Shown: positions 33,440-45,364, numbered from the stretch's first letter. The stretch is 64,000 nt of DNA from Vombatus ursinus (GCF_900497805.2 NW_020954576.1:70668428-70732427); one strand, 5' to 3'. The notes: generated from the sequence alone by a model not told the origin. Translations and numbers: made by a program.

Positions 33440-35385
33440 AAAAGTTCTTGGCATTTCAATACCTAGATACTTTGGCATTCAATACCTTGGCATTTCCCTT
33501 TTTTCCCACAAGCAGAAACCCCAAGTGTATTAAGATACCTTCTAGAAAAGCAGCAAAACCAATGTAGTGAATTATAAAAGAAGGGAATATTTCCAGAGTC
33601 ACGTCACAGGGAAAGCTGTAGAATGGGAATGCAATGCAAAAATATGGAGATGAATGGAATTATGGGAGAAAATGGTGGGGACAGTGGTCAAGGTTTCTAG
33701 TTAGACATAGTTAAAGAAGATGATTAAGAAAGATCTTCAAGGGGTTTGAAGATGATAACGACAACAAAGTAACATTATTAGTAATCAAAGTTTTTTGAGT
33801 CTCCCTTCTCTGGTTCTGTACTCTATTATCATTATCATAGCATTATTGGAAGGTTGCTAGCCTTGTTTGATGTCTCAGAAAAGTGAAATATGTGCTGCAA
33901 GTATTAGTCTAATGAATTTTACTGGCAGTAAAGCAACTGGCATCTTTTATATTTCTTGCCTCATATAATTAACTCAATATATTTTATTATAAATCATTTG
34001 ATAATAGATTGTAAACATATTGAAAACAGTCTTGAAATTTAACATTGGTTATAATTTCCACAAATTGTCCATGATGAACTAAAAAGAAAAAGAAAAGTTT
34101 TTCCTTCACTGGAAAAAATAGAATAGAAACTGAAAAAAATTAAAATGATAAAATTACTGCTTAAAATTACAGATTGAAAAATTAGTATTTTATTTTCTGT
34201 TTTGCCTTCTTTCAGCAATAAGTATGTGTCCTTTAAGAGTATTCTCTTAATGGGAATATAACTCAAATGAGGAACAAGCCATAAAACTGTTATCATATTC
34301 ATATCGTAAAGAAAAATGGGTTAATCTACCTTTTTAACCACCTTTCAAGCACTTTTCCTTTTCAGATAGCAATAGTTCTTAGGTTATTTTAGTCATAATG
34401 GTAATAGAAGCATTTTGTGAGTGCTGACATATTTGGTGAGTGTATAAAGTCAAACTTGGCTAATCTATGGAGTCCTTTAGGACTCTCATCATAGTAACAG
34501 TAAAGTCCTTCATATATGACAATGTGATACTGCTGACTGACCACTAATGTGGCATGCATTTGAAATGCTATTTTTTATACCCCCTGAGTAGTGGTATTTT
34601 ATTTACATAGATTTATTTATACCCCTGCCTAGTCCTCATGTAACAAAGGGCTCACATTTATGATGAGGATTAGGTAGTTTATGGCCTTAGAATACAGTGA
34701 AGCTACTTGGACTACAAAAGGAATTGAAACTTTGACACTGACTTCATTTAAATGCCAAACCTTAAGAACTAACCATCAATGGACTTTGAGCTAATAAGCC
34801 ACAGATCATTCTACCATACTTGTACAGAAAAAAAGCAACAACTGGAGTTGGAACCACTACAAGGTGGACGAAAGAAAATAATTTTTATTTTTAAATGTTG
34901 AAATTATATATAAAATGTTGTGTTTGTATACATAATAGAAATACCTCTTAAAAATTTCACTTGTATTTCCTTTGGAGATATTTTGTGGATTATATGCTTT
35001 AAAAGATAATAGAGATGTTGTATAAGTTAACCATTTATCTCTTCTAATTTACTAAAATCCATTTTTTACCCATGTGAAAAAGCATGTCCATAGAATCATA
35101 CAGACTAGATTTTGAGGATATATCTTTTTCTTGTGTCTATAGATAAGAAATGTGCTTGAGATAAAAAGAATTCTTTATTTCCCCATAATTTTAATCATGT
35201 ATTAAAAGAACTATAACTATAATTAAATTAAGGCAAATTCATATGAGTGGAGGGATGAAGTGCTACTTTAAGACATTAGTGTCCTTAGTTAAAGCCCAAG
35301 TCATCCTATGATATTTATATACTGTGTATTAATTTATATTGAAATGATTTTTTAAATTAACATCATATTTTATATACTGGCATGG
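33440..35385. other. Unassigned intronic sequence
   Basis: About 1.9 kb, AT-rich, no repeat or exon recognised. Confidence 0.5.
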
Positions 35386-35386
35386 T

Positions 35387-35632
35387 ATGGCCAGGTGGTG
35401 CAATGTATAGACCACCAGGACTGACATCAGGAAGATCTGAGCTCAAATTTGACCTTAGACATTTACTAGCTATGTGATTCCGCAAAGGTTACTTAACCCC
35501 TATTTGCCCCCGTTGCTCAACTATATAATGGGGATACACTGGAGAAGGAAATGGCAAACTGCTTCCATATCTTTGCCAAGAAAACATATAAACAATGTCC
35601 ATAGGATCACGTAGATTCAGACATGACCAAAC
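35387..35632 (+). mobile_element. tRNA-derived marsupial SINE (MAR1/SINE1 class)
   Basis: 'ggccaggtggtgcaatgtat', 'tcaggaagatctgagctcaa', 'tttactagctatgtgattcc', then 'ggagaaggaaatggcaaact', 'tttgccaagaaaac' and a terminal 'cagacatgaccaaacaataa'. More diverged than the copies at 29403 and 39940. Confidence 0.88.
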
Positions 35633-35634
35633 AA

Positions 35635-36098
35635 TAATAAACAATATGATATGGAATGGTGATTATTCATAGATTGAGACCCTACTGATTTCAAATTCAT
35701 AATAATTAAGGGAATGGGATGGAGTTTATTCTTATAAAAATGAAAAAAGATTTGATTTAAAAAATAGTCTAAACAATATTTCAAGGACAATGTTTGACCT
35801 GAAATGTTTGAAACATTGTAGGGGTAAACATTTACATACAAATAATAAATATAGTAATTTGAAAGTTCTAATATATTCATTAATCAGATTGCCAAAAACT
35901 TCCATTAGAAATATGCTATTAGCCTAGTTTGAAATGCTTTATATTCTCATTGTTATTAGTTTCAATATGTCCTATAATTTAGATTTTTACCAATTAATGT
36001 TGTTTCTTCCACCATTATTATGAATTAACATTTTATTTTAGGTAAGGGAAATCAACAGGAACAAATTTAATTAAATGCTATCCCCAAGTATAACAATA
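35635..36098. other. Unassigned intronic sequence
   Basis: Nothing recognised. Confidence 0.5.
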
Positions 36099-36099
36099 T

Positions 36100-36550
36100 G
36101 CTATTTATTCAATCAACAATCAATCAAAAAACACTTAAATAGTTGCTAATGTGCCAGTCACTGTGCTAAGGACTAGTGATAAAAAAAAAAAGATAAAAAT
36201 AGTCCCTGTCCTCAAGGAGCTCACATTGTAATGGGGCAGACAATACGTAAATAACTGGATGTATAAAGTGTGTATATATAGTAGGTGAAGCGGTAATATC
36301 AGAGGTGAAAGCACTAGAAGCTGGAAGTACTGCAAAAGGCCTCCTGCATTTGAACTGAGTCTTCTTAAAGGAAGCCACAGGAAAGAAGTGGCAGGTGTGA
36401 GAGGGCAGAGCATTCTAGGCAGGGGGAAAGGCACAGCGATGGTAGATGTAGTATTGTGTCCAAGGAATTGCAAATAGGTCAGTGCAGCTACATCATAGAG
36501 TAGGTGGAAGAAAATAAAGTACAGGAAATCTGAAAAAGTAGACAGGGACC
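36100..36550 (-). repeat. L2 LINE 3' region
   Basis: 'caatcaacaatcaatcaaaa', 'cactgtgctaaggactagtg', 'gtccctgtcctcaaggagct', 'taatggggcagacaata', then 'ctgagtcttcttaaaggaag' and 'gagcattctaggcaggg'. About 450 bases of antisense L2. Long minus-strand open stretches here are L2 remnants and not host genes. Confidence 0.9.
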
Positions 36551-36634
36551 ACCAATATGCTTTACTAATATCTAAAAACTTATCAGTATCATTAAATCAA
36601 AAGAAAAACGTATGTGTACTAGATACCGAATGTG

Positions 36635-36843
36635 GTCTAGACCAATGGTATCAAACTCAAATATAAACAGATTGCTGAGGCCTGCAAATTGACTTAGGAA
36701 ACCACAAACTAACATTATCTATGTTTTATGGTGTTTTTATTTATTTTATTAAAATATTCTCCAATTGCATTTTAATCTAGTTCAGGTTGCCCTGGGGAGT
36801 TTTGCAGGCAAAAACCTGTTTCCTCCATGCCTTAGGTCTAGAC
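36635..36843 (+). mobile_element. Short hAT-like DNA transposon with 8-bp palindromic target duplication
   Basis: The element (36643-36835) starts 'caatggtatcaaactcaaat' and carries 'gaaaccacaaactaacatta' and 'ttgcattttaatctagttca', text I associate with an abundant marsupial MITE whose ends read 'gtgtcaaactca'. It is flanked by 'gtctagac' on both sides (36635-36642 and 36836-36843). The right terminus is worn. Non-coding. Confidence 0.8.
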
Positions 36844-36849
36844 CATATG

Positions 36850-39110
36850 AGCTATGACATATGTTAAAAAAATTAAATGGAAGAATCACAGGTACAGTGT
36901 AACCATCTATAAGTGTTTTATTTGCATGTCTTCAATTTCACTCGCTAAAGTAATTTAACTAAACCATTATTGGGTAAATTTATATTAAATATCAAAAGTC
37001 ACTTTGAGGCTGAAATCAATTATATCCTCCTCAACCGCACCTCACCTCCCAAAAAATCACTTTTGTTGGTAAGTTAGCAATAACGTTATCTGAAGGGATC
37101 TTGCAGTGTTTGAAAGTTGTATAGTGGACACAACTGTCTTGTGTATATGGACAAAAATCCTGGCTGGTAAATGACATTGCCATGTCCCCATAACATGAAT
37201 TGGAATCCAACTCACCAAGGTTTTCTTGTAAGATTCCCATATAAAGAGGAAAAAATCTATTTGGTTCATTGAATTGTTGACTCATATTAAGAGTTAAAAT
37301 GATGAACCATAATGTAGTTCCTTTGATCTTTAGTTTGACTGTTTATTAAAGCTAATTACCATTTGAACATACAAATCCTTCTACTTTCTAAACCATGTAA
37401 AAGTATTGGCAAAAATATTTTACAATATTGAATCCTACGGTGTACTGGGAGTAATGATTAGAATATGGATTTAGGTTGAGTAAGATAGTCCATATTTGCT
37501 CCTTTTTAGTAACAATTGTCACCTTGCAACACAAAGATTTTATACTGAGTACTGTGCTTTGACCACCAAACTTGTCCATAGAATGAGGCAAGAGCTGCTT
37601 CTTTAGCTCTCATATCAAAACAAATCTTTATAGAGCTCCTACATAGCTGCTTTAAAAATTGTAAATGAAATAAACTAATATTCATTTCAGCCTGTTTAAT
37701 CACAATTTAGAGGACCATTTAAATGTTATCTTTTATGATATCAGTTCAGAAAATCCAGTGTTATTAGTGTTCTGTCCCCTTGCGTGCAATGAATACATAT
37801 TTGAAAAAAGTGTTTGTACCATATACTAAGGAAGTAAAAACTTAACTTGTTGATATGAAGCTCAGTGCAATGATTTCTTTAAAACTATCATAAGAAATAT
37901 CATTTTCCAATCTAAGTCTGAATCTGATTTTGTAAACTAAATTTGATAACATTTGAAAGGCTTTCCTGAAAATGGTTTAGGTTTGTTTTGATTTTGTGTG
38001 TGTATATGTGTGTGTGTGTGTGTTTGTTTAAGCAACCTTTTTGTATTTATAGAGTTGCTTCTGGATGGAAATCTTTCTTTATGCCAGGCAGCCCAGAGCA
38101 AATTTTTATGGTGCAGAGTGTTCATGCTGAAACTCTTTCAAAGAATAAATCATGGAACATTTGTCCCATTTTTAATATGGTAAACAATTGACCTGTAGAC
38201 TTATGTAAACCATGTAATGTGCAAAGTGTGTGGGGGTTCGAGGTGGGGTGGGGTGGAGATCCTTGCCGCCAGCTCAAATGATCCTGTCAAATTTTAGCAA
38301 TTCTGGCAAATAGTAGGAGTATGACACTCAGTTATGACTTTACAGATACTGTACAGACATTTGAAAACCCCTGTCTTGGGGCTGCAAAACACTAACCAGT
38401 CCAAGCTGTACTTTTGTGTTTTAAGTAGTGATGGAGACACTTAAGAAAGCCACAAGTAAAATGTTTCTCTCTGTATATCTCCAACTTAGTTTTGTTATTA
38501 TTAAATTTATTTTATTATTTTATTAATTTTTCCATTTCTATTCCTTCATTCCCTGAAATATGAACTCACATATCATTGTGTTCCAAGTGGAATATTCAGA
38601 CAGAAGGATAAACTCTTTGGTGGATAGTTTCTTTGTCTGTTGCTATCGCACCTTTTGCTTTTGATTCTTATAATATATGCTGTGTATCCTTATAACCGTA
38701 TCTTCTGAAATAATTTGAAAATGGTGATGAAATTTCAACATTCTTCAAACTAGCAGTATGGCAATGAAATGTCAATTTTTTAAAATATTCATTTGTATTA
38801 GATCTTGAGGTTCTTTTGTATACCTCTAGAGTTATAATCTCTGAATTTGTGAACTTTTGAGATGTACATTTCTTTAAAGATGACTTACTGAGGTCATGCC
38901 ACTTTCTCTAGTTGACTTTGTGACATAATAACTACAATCAAAGCAGAATTGTTGTTTTCAAAGTCAATGGAAATGCTGTTGATTTGTTTGCTACAGAAAA
39001 AGTGAAATTTGACATTTTCTGATTTTATAGTTTCACTAATTAGTAAAATGGATAAATTCCTAACAAATAGACCTGTCAGCCCTCCCCCCCCCAACCCCCA
39101 CCCAAAAATG
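36850..39110. other. Long repeat-poor stretch before the second exon
   Basis: Contains a (GT)n run at about 37994-38025, a G-rich patch at about 38229-38260 ('gaggtggggtggggtggag'), a TTA-rich tract at 38500-38530 and a C-run near 39083-39092. Several overlapping short open stretches exist but none has a domain. Confidence 0.45.
37994..38025. repeat. (GT)n microsatellite
   Basis: Alternating GT with one TATATG interruption. Accounts for the Cys/Val-rich open stretches crossing it. Confidence 0.9.
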
Positions 39111-39111
39111 G

Positions 39112-39245
39112 AATGGACTTTTTCAAAGTTCAGTTCCCTATGACTGGAGGCTTTTGAGCAAAGGCTGGATTACTGTTCATTGGGAATATTGTAGACAACT
39201 TCCTAGATCCCTTCTAAATCTAAAAACCTCAAGTTGTTGTCTTAT
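39112..39245 (+). repeat. CR1/L3 LINE 3' end
   Basis: 'ggaggcttttgagcaaaggc', 'tggattactgttcattggga', 'tattgtagacaacttc' and 'agatcccttctaaatctaa' match the sense CR1/L3 3' end. About 390 bases upstream of the second exon. Confidence 0.6.
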
Positions 39246-39633
39246 CTGTAGCACTATTATATTAATGAATAAATAGGGCTACAATAAGATGATTAAATCT
39301 TATACCTATATCAAAACCTCTCATAACCTTTCAACCAAGTTGTAGTGGTGATTTGTTTTGCTTGACAAAGTATATGCACTGATGAAATCATAGATGATTA
39401 AAATATTAGAGGAGAATATAGTGGTTAAATATATATATTATTATACATTTACATGTAGGATGTTTTAAGTTAATTGAAGCTGTTTACTAATCAATGAATA
39501 TTAGGTTTATAGTTAGTTATGCCATTAAATGTTACTATATAATAATTTTACAGGACTTGCATCATATTTTCCTTGAGATAATGGCACTTATTTAGCATTT
39601 ACAGCATCTCTTTTTTTCCTTCCATGTTGGCAG

Positions 39634-39685
39634 CAAAAATTGACCAAGAAGCTGAGGAGCATTCGTTGACAGCAGCTCATAAATG
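39634..39685 (+). CDS. FMN2: Formin-2 exon, FH2-domain C-terminal part (next exon)
   Basis: Internal coding exon of 52 bases. Its first two bases finish the codon begun at 20962 (G+CA, Ala), 16 codons follow, and TG is carried to the next exon (Cys or Trp; Cys expected). The peptide reads AKIDQEAEEHSLTAAHK and continues the exon at 20870-20962 in the same order as human FMN2, which has AKIDQEAEENSLTETHKC here. It forms part of the helical C-terminal end of the FH2 domain, before the short SPIRE-interaction tail encoded further on. It is preceded by a T-rich tract and 'ttggcag' and followed by the strong donor 'gtgagaag'. No stop or frameshift. The following exon was not found up to 64000, so that intron exceeds 24.3 kb. 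Confidence 0.9.
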
Positions 39686-39939
39686 GTGAGAAGACTTGCT
39701 ATGCTGCCCTAAAATATGTCACTTCAGAACAGGTTTGCAAAGTGCTTGGTGTTGGGCATGCCCGATGTGTCTATGACATATCATATTTCATTCAAAGTAA
39801 CCAACTAAGAGCACCAGTCATTTTTTTAAAGAATTAAAATTAATCTAACATGGTACTGCATTTAAATGCACGTTGTTGCTGCTGAATTTTATCTTTTTGC
39901 CCCTCACTAGTATAAGATATCATTACCATAATCTAGGGG

Positions 39940-40190
39940 AAGCTAGGTGGTGCAGTGGATAGACTGCTGGGCCTGGAGTCAGGAAGACTCATCTTCCTGA
40001 GTTCAAATCTGGCCACAGAAACTTACTAACTGTGTGACCCTGAGCAAGTCACTTAATCCTGTTTGCCTCAGTTTCCTTATCTGTAAAATAAGCTAGACAG
40101 GGAAATGGCAAACCACTCCAGTATCTTTGCCAAGAAAACCCCAAATGGGGTCACAAAAAGTTAGACACAACTAAAAAATGACTGAACAAC
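39940..40190 (+). mobile_element. tRNA-derived marsupial SINE (MAR1/SINE1 class)
   Basis: Well preserved: 'agctaggtggtgcagtggat', 'gggcctggagtcaggaagac', 'aactgtgtgaccctgagcaa', 'aaatggcaaaccactccagt', 'ccccaaatggggtcac' and the end 'aaaatgactgaacaac'. Lies 255 bases downstream of the second exon, sense to the gene. Confidence 0.96.
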
Positions 40191-40194
40191 ACCA

Positions 40195-40858
40195 CCACCG
40201 TATCTAACCAATGCATTGTATCTAGTTCAGTGCTGCAAAGCTGAAGAGGAAGTTTAGAAAAGCAAACAGGAAACAATGAAAGCAGCAGAAAACAGCACTG
40301 CTAAAAAGTAGTTAAAGCATTTGGAGGTTGGATTGTAGTAAACTTTCCATAAAGGTGAAGAAAGATATAAAAGGAATCAGACAAAATTGCATCATTGATA
40401 ATGCAAGCAATCTGTAAGATCTGGGGAGTTGGTTTCAGAGTTGCAGATTTGAGCAGAGGTAGACACCTGATTGAAAATCCATCATTTATCATGCTTCCAT
40501 TTGTTCCTCCCCTTTCATCTCCTTCATCCAGAAAAGTGACCAGACTTGAAATAACATCCCGACTCAGATATAGTTCCAACAGCCATAGTTTCCTTTTTTA
40601 TTGAGAGCACATCACAAGCTTGGATACTCAATATTATAGAAAGTAACATATGAACTTTTATGGAAACTGGTGATTAGTAACTAATTACCTTAGTTAAAGA
40701 CAAAAATACATAATAAGTAATACCTTAAATGAGGACATGGTGTATGGAGATTTTTGTTTATTGAAAGATTGGTTAATAACAGGAGTTGCTAAGCCCTGGA
40801 ATATATCACTTGAGAGAAGTGCATAGTATATTTCTAAGAGTTCTGTAAAATCAGCAGA
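40195..40858. other. Unassigned intronic sequence
   Basis: Overlapping open stretches on both strands at 40301-40604 without recognisable domains; no repeat family recognised. Confidence 0.45.
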
Positions 40859-40861
40859 AGA

Positions 40862-41290
40862 ATTGTAGACTCTTAGAATTGGAAGGACCCTTAGAAGTCA
40901 CCCAGTCCAACCTCCTACTATATGCATAATCTTCTCTGAAATATCCCTGGCAAGTTAACAACCTCCATTTTTATATGTCTATATTCCTAGTTGATATCAA
41001 TCTATTATGTAGTTAAGAATCTTTGGCTAAAAGTTGACCAATCAGCTGCAATGGATCTTTACTGTACCATCTATCCAGACTGTACTTCACCATCTTGTCC
41101 ATACGGATTTCTTGAGGGACCTTGTAAAACAGCTTGCCAAATTCAGAAGTGATATGCTAGCACTATGACCATTTTTCTGCCCGTGTTTTGATGCTAACAA
41201 AAATAAAATGGTTTTTTTGGTATGAATTTTTCCCAATGAGCTCAAGATGATCTCTAACATCATATTTCCCTTTTTAGGTGCCCCCAAATC
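40862..41290 (-). repeat. CR1/L3 LINE, 3' part
   Basis: 'cttagaattggaaggaccct', 'cacccagtccaacctccta' is the reverse 3' end; further right come 'catcttgtccatacggattt' and 'cttgagggaccttgtaaaac', reverse of the CR1/L3 coding part. One old copy with internal losses. Confidence 0.75.
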
Positions 41291-41294
41291 ATCT

Positions 41295-42695
41295 AGCTAA
41301 TAAACAATTCTTGAATGAGGGGGAGAATAATGCATATTAGCCTATTGTTTTTAGAATATGGTTTTCTTATCTTTTAGAAAATCCGGAAGTGTTTTATAGG
41401 CACAATTATACAAGCATCCCCATCATTCCTTAAAGATTCTTACATCTTCAGGCATCACCTCTGCAACTTTGGTCAGAACATAGACTGAATCCAATCCTGG
41501 GAGATGCCTCTAATGGATTAAGTTCTCTATAGCTTATTGCCTTCACATGTAGTTGAGAGAATATAACTAGATATAGAAATGACCATTAGCCTACTTCAGA
41601 AGGAAAATGAACTTTGGATTGTCATCAGGGAAACTGTGCTATTCCAATGAGTCCCTCTTTACCATAAATACATAGTGACTGACCCAAAGATATATAGCAC
41701 TATCTTCAGGGTTGGAATCCCTTTGGAAAGTAAACACTCTTTAGAGACTGCTGAGCAAGCATCAGACCTGGTTTGTCAGAATAACTCATGGTGTTACTCT
41801 TCTCCTTTCTCAAAGGAGCACAGTACACCAAGAAATCACTTTCTCTCTCTAGAGAATCTGGTACTCAAACTCTTAAACTCAGGAACTTTTGAACTTAGGC
41901 TTCCCACAAGATATCAAACAAAGGCTGTGCCCAGTGGCTCTGGTTTTGCCATAGACATCATCAGGATACCTCTTCCTGTTCCAGTTGCTACAAGAAATGA
42001 CAACAGAAAGGCAGAAATCTATCCAGGAACTTGAGTTGCAGCAACTGCCCTCTCAGGCTAGCTGGAAAAGCACGTGAAGTTTACAGTGAATCTCTGAAAC
42101 CTACACTAGAGAGAAAGAAACTGCACAGGCTTCTTTCCTCTAACTCTAAAATGAATATACTTGGTAGTATGCTACAGTTTATTTATGAAAGTGGAAAGTA
42201 AGTCTGAGTGAAAATGACTAGCCTATTTTTGTCAGTCACAGGGAAGCTTGATTGATTCTTAGCCATTAATTAAGAGTGCCAGTGGGCAAACCCATATTCT
42301 GTGAGAGATATCCTGCATTTTCCTCTAAACATTGATCCATTCCCTACAATTTCATTGAGTTGACTAGAAAACTCATCTGGAGTAAAAACTTCCTTTATTA
42401 CCCCTCCCTTTGTGGAAGTATTTCTGAAGAATATAGTAACTAAGAAATCTAATGATTCAAAGATAATTTCAAGGGGGGAGATTGCCATGATTAAAATAAC
42501 ATTTTAGCAAGATAATTTTATGCATTCCATATTGTATAAATAGCAAGTATTAGATATTTATTATGTCACACTTCTCATGATTTCTGATCATCAAAACTGT
42601 TAATTTAAAAAAAATAGATGATTTTAAAATAATTCTTTAGAGATATTATATACTGATTCAGACTTCCCTTCCATTTAGTTAATCTTAATTGAAAC
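41295..42695. other. Unassigned sequence with two isolated open stretches
   Basis: A 119-codon + strand stretch (41675-42034) and a 72-codon minus strand stretch (42270-42488) are longer than most chance frames in this AT-rich region, but I recognise neither protein and see no splice or promoter context. They may be remnants of an unidentified element. Confidence 0.35.
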
Positions 42696-42699
42696 TTTA

Positions 42700-43165
42700 C
42701 TTAACTATTCCTGGAGTATTGTGCTCTGGTTTGACTACATATTTTAAGAAGAAGATTAATCAGCTAGGAAACAGCAGACTTAGATGGTTTCAAAGGCCTG
42801 AAGATCATGCTATATAAAGATCCATGAAAGGAACTGGGATTGTTTGGCCTAGAAAATAGATGGCTTAGTCCAAAGATGATAGATGATAGTTATTGAAAGG
42901 CTATCAGAAAAGAAATTAGATTCATTCTGGTTGGTCCTAGACAGGCAGTGATTGAAAATTGCAGTTATCTTCTAGATGCATGTAAGGAAAAAAAATCCTA
43001 ACAACTAGAGTTATTCAAAAGAGTAACTAACAACCTCTCTCAACAGGAAGTGAGTTCCCTTTCAATAGAGGTATTCAAGCAAATACTATGTTGCCATTTG
43101 TAGAGGATATAGTATACTGGATTCTTTTTCAAGTGTAGGTTTGACAAGGTGACTTCTTAATTTTC
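42700..43165 (+). repeat. CR1/L3 LINE, 3' part
   Basis: 'ggagtattgtgctctggttt', 'aggaactgggattgtttggc', 'ggaagtgagttccctttcaa' and 'ttcaagtgtaggtttgacaa' follow the sense CR1/L3 3' region. Old and gapped. Confidence 0.65.
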
Positions 43166-43253
43166 TTCCATCTAATTCATAAAAGAAGAAGAGATAAAAG
43201 AAGTAAATACCTGAATTTGGAGACTATGAATATATGGACTCTATATATTGTAA

Positions 43254-43565
43254 CTAAAGTTTCAGAAATTCTTGAGTAAAGTCCATCAGTATGAGAGTAG
43301 TAAAGTCATATCTGTCAGATACCCATGAAATAACATGACTGGTAGGATATTGTCCATTTAAGAAGTCAATAATAAATTCAAATATTATATTGCTGTTGTC
43401 AGGCTCTGGCAGGTTTGATAAAACCAGTACCATTTGTCTATCATCTGCCAGTATACCCAACTTAAATTTAATGAGGCTTGTCATAAGAATATTTGAGTCA
43501 CTGTGAAAATTTTTTGTTGTTGTTGTTACATAGGAAACATCTACCAAAATGGAAAGAGGTTGCAA
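43254..43565 (-). other. Unidentified 103-codon open stretch
   Basis: Open from Met to stop with an otherwise AT-rich codon pattern. The residue mix (many Leu, Ile, Asp, Ser) is protein-like, but I cannot match it to a family. No splice sites or polyadenylation context were seen. It might be a worn mobile-element protein fragment or chance. Confidence 0.2.
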
Positions 43566-43624
43566 GATTCATCAGTAGAGGGTGAACCTTCACTGATAAA
43601 ATTAGCGATCTTTGAAGAACAGTT

Positions 43625-44245
43625 ATTAATGCTTAATTAATCAAAAAGCATTTATTAAGTGTATACTATGATCCAGGCACTCTACTAAGCTCTGGAGATA
43701 CTAAGAAAGGTAGAAACAGTACCCATCCTCAAAGACTTCACATTCTAATGAGGGAGACAACATTTAGATAATTAGATATGTGCAAGATACCTACTGAAGC
43801 ACAATAGATAGAAGTTAATATCAGAAGGAATGGTAATGGAAGGGTTATAAAAGGCCTCCTGAAGAAGTTGGAATTTAAGTTAAGTCTTGGAGGATTCGTG
43901 GAATCCAGGTGAGATTCCACGGTGAAAGGGGTGAAAAGAGATAATAGCCAAGAGAAGGGTGGAGAGACAGAATTAAATGTTGTGTTAAAGAATTGCAAAT
44001 AGGCCAGTGTGCCTGGATGGTAAAGTTTGTATAGGGCAATAAAGTATGAGAGGACTGCAAAGGTAGGAAGTGTCAAAAAAGGCAAAGGAGATCCACTGGA
44101 GTTTATTGAGTGGGGAGGAGGGTTGTAAAATTATCAGGCTTGTGCATTAGGAAAATCATTTTGGCAGCTTGCATGGATGATGGATTAGAGTAGGAGGAGA
44201 CTTGAAGCAAGAAGGCTAACCAAAAGGCTATTGTAATAAACCATT
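43625..44245 (-). repeat. L2 LINE 3' region
   Basis: 'taatcaaaaagcatttatta', 'ccaggcactctactaagctc', 'tctaatgagggagacaac', 'ataaaaggcctcctgaagaa', 'tgtgcattaggaaaatcatt' and 'aaaggctattgtaataaacc' are continuous antisense L2 for about 620 bases. Confidence 0.92.
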
Positions 44246-44379
44246 TAACAGATAAGGAGACTGAAGCTCCAAGTGTTTAAGTGTTTCATCAAAATTCGGA
44301 GCCCTGAGGGTGGCTCCAAGTAACAGGTTTAGGGAGAAAGGTCTACTAAAGCAAATCATGCCAGTGACGTTTTCTTCCT

Positions 44380-44495
44380 GCATGACATTGGACATTCCAT
44401 TTAACTGCCCTGGGTTTCACTTTCATCAACTGTAAAATGAAAAAGGTTGAACTAGAAGGCGCCTTGAGTTCTCTTCTAGCTCCAGATTTGTGATC
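44380..44495 (+). repeat. MIR-like SINE 3' part
   Basis: 'ccctgggtttcactttcatc', 'aactgtaaaatgaaaaaggt' and 'tgaactagaaggcgccttga' fit a MIR-type core followed by a LINE-like end. Confidence 0.55.
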
Positions 44496-44559
44496 TAGTA
44501 TCTATCATGTGAAAAAAAATTAAGGACTTTAGTTAATGGCAAACTTAATTTAAGAGCTA

Positions 44560-45100
44560 TATGAGTGTGCCCACAAAGCTAACTCCATCTCAGTCTACAT
44601 CACTGCCATTAACAGTGTCAAAACCAAGGTAGGTAATGGTCCTGCTGTACTACCTGCCAATCTGAGTTTCATATTTAACTCTGGGCACCATATTTTGAAT
44701 AGCATTGGTTAAATTGGAGAACATTGGTTAAAAAAAAAAGATCTCCAGGATGTCAAGGAAATATAAGAAAAAGAAGAATAAGGGAAGCTGTAAGGAACTC
44801 AGTTTGTTTATCCTGAAAAACACAAAAGGTGGTGAGGGTAAACCATGCAACTATTTGAAAGGCCGTTGTGTATATGGGGCATTAGACTCAGTAGCTGTCA
44901 TTATAACTCCAGAAAACAGAACTAAGACCAATAGGTGGAAAATACATGCAGAACATTCTGTCTCGGTATAAAGGAGAACTTTTAATTATTAGAGCGGTCT
45001 AAGAAAATGTTGCATTTCTAATAAATGAGTGAGCTCACCATCAATGGAAGCAGTTAAGTAGAAGCTAGAGGATATTATGGGTGGTTAGAAAAAGAATTTA
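44560..45100 (+). repeat. CR1/L3 LINE, 3' part
   Basis: 'ctctgggcaccatattttga', 'aggaactcagtttgtttatc', 'ccaataggtggaaaatacat' and 'ccatcaatggaagcagttaa' follow the sense CR1/L3 3' region. The open stretch at 44750-44971 is a relic of it. Confidence 0.65.
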
Positions 45101-45362
45101 TTCATTTATTTATATGTTCATCTATTTATTTATCTATTCACTTGTTTATTTACATTGGGGTGTAGTTTAGATTTTCTTAGCTGTGGTCACTTTCAAGTCA
45201 GATTCTAAAATTCTTGAGTTATTTTTTAAACTTCATGGGGCATTTTATAATAGTTACAACCATTAAAATATAAGCCCAGCCAGTTATAAATGCAACTGCA
45301 TTTGGGATCAGAGGGCCTGAACTGGAATCTCTGCCACTTTCTGCTTGTGTTCTTTCTGCCCT
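45100..45362. other. ATTT-rich tract and unassigned sequence
   Basis: Irregular (TTTAT)n at 45095-45150. A possible MIR scrap at 45290-45350 ('ggcctgaactggaatctctg'). Confidence 0.45.
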
Positions 45363-45364
45363 CC

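Larger units (their letters stand above)
20963..39633 (+). other. FMN2: FMN2 intron between the two recognised exons
   Basis: Begins 'gtaaac' and ends with a pyrimidine-rich tract and 'gttggcag', so it is a standard GT-AG intron of 18,671 bases. Phase is conserved across it (1 base carried over, 2 supplied). It holds L2, MIR, RTE, L1, SINE and hAT pieces listed separately. I saw no further splice-flanked open segment inside it. Confidence 0.85.

Noticed and set aside
36135-36473. 112-codon minus-strand open stretch
   Set aside because: Lies wholly in an L2 copy; a relic of L2 sequence and not a host gene.
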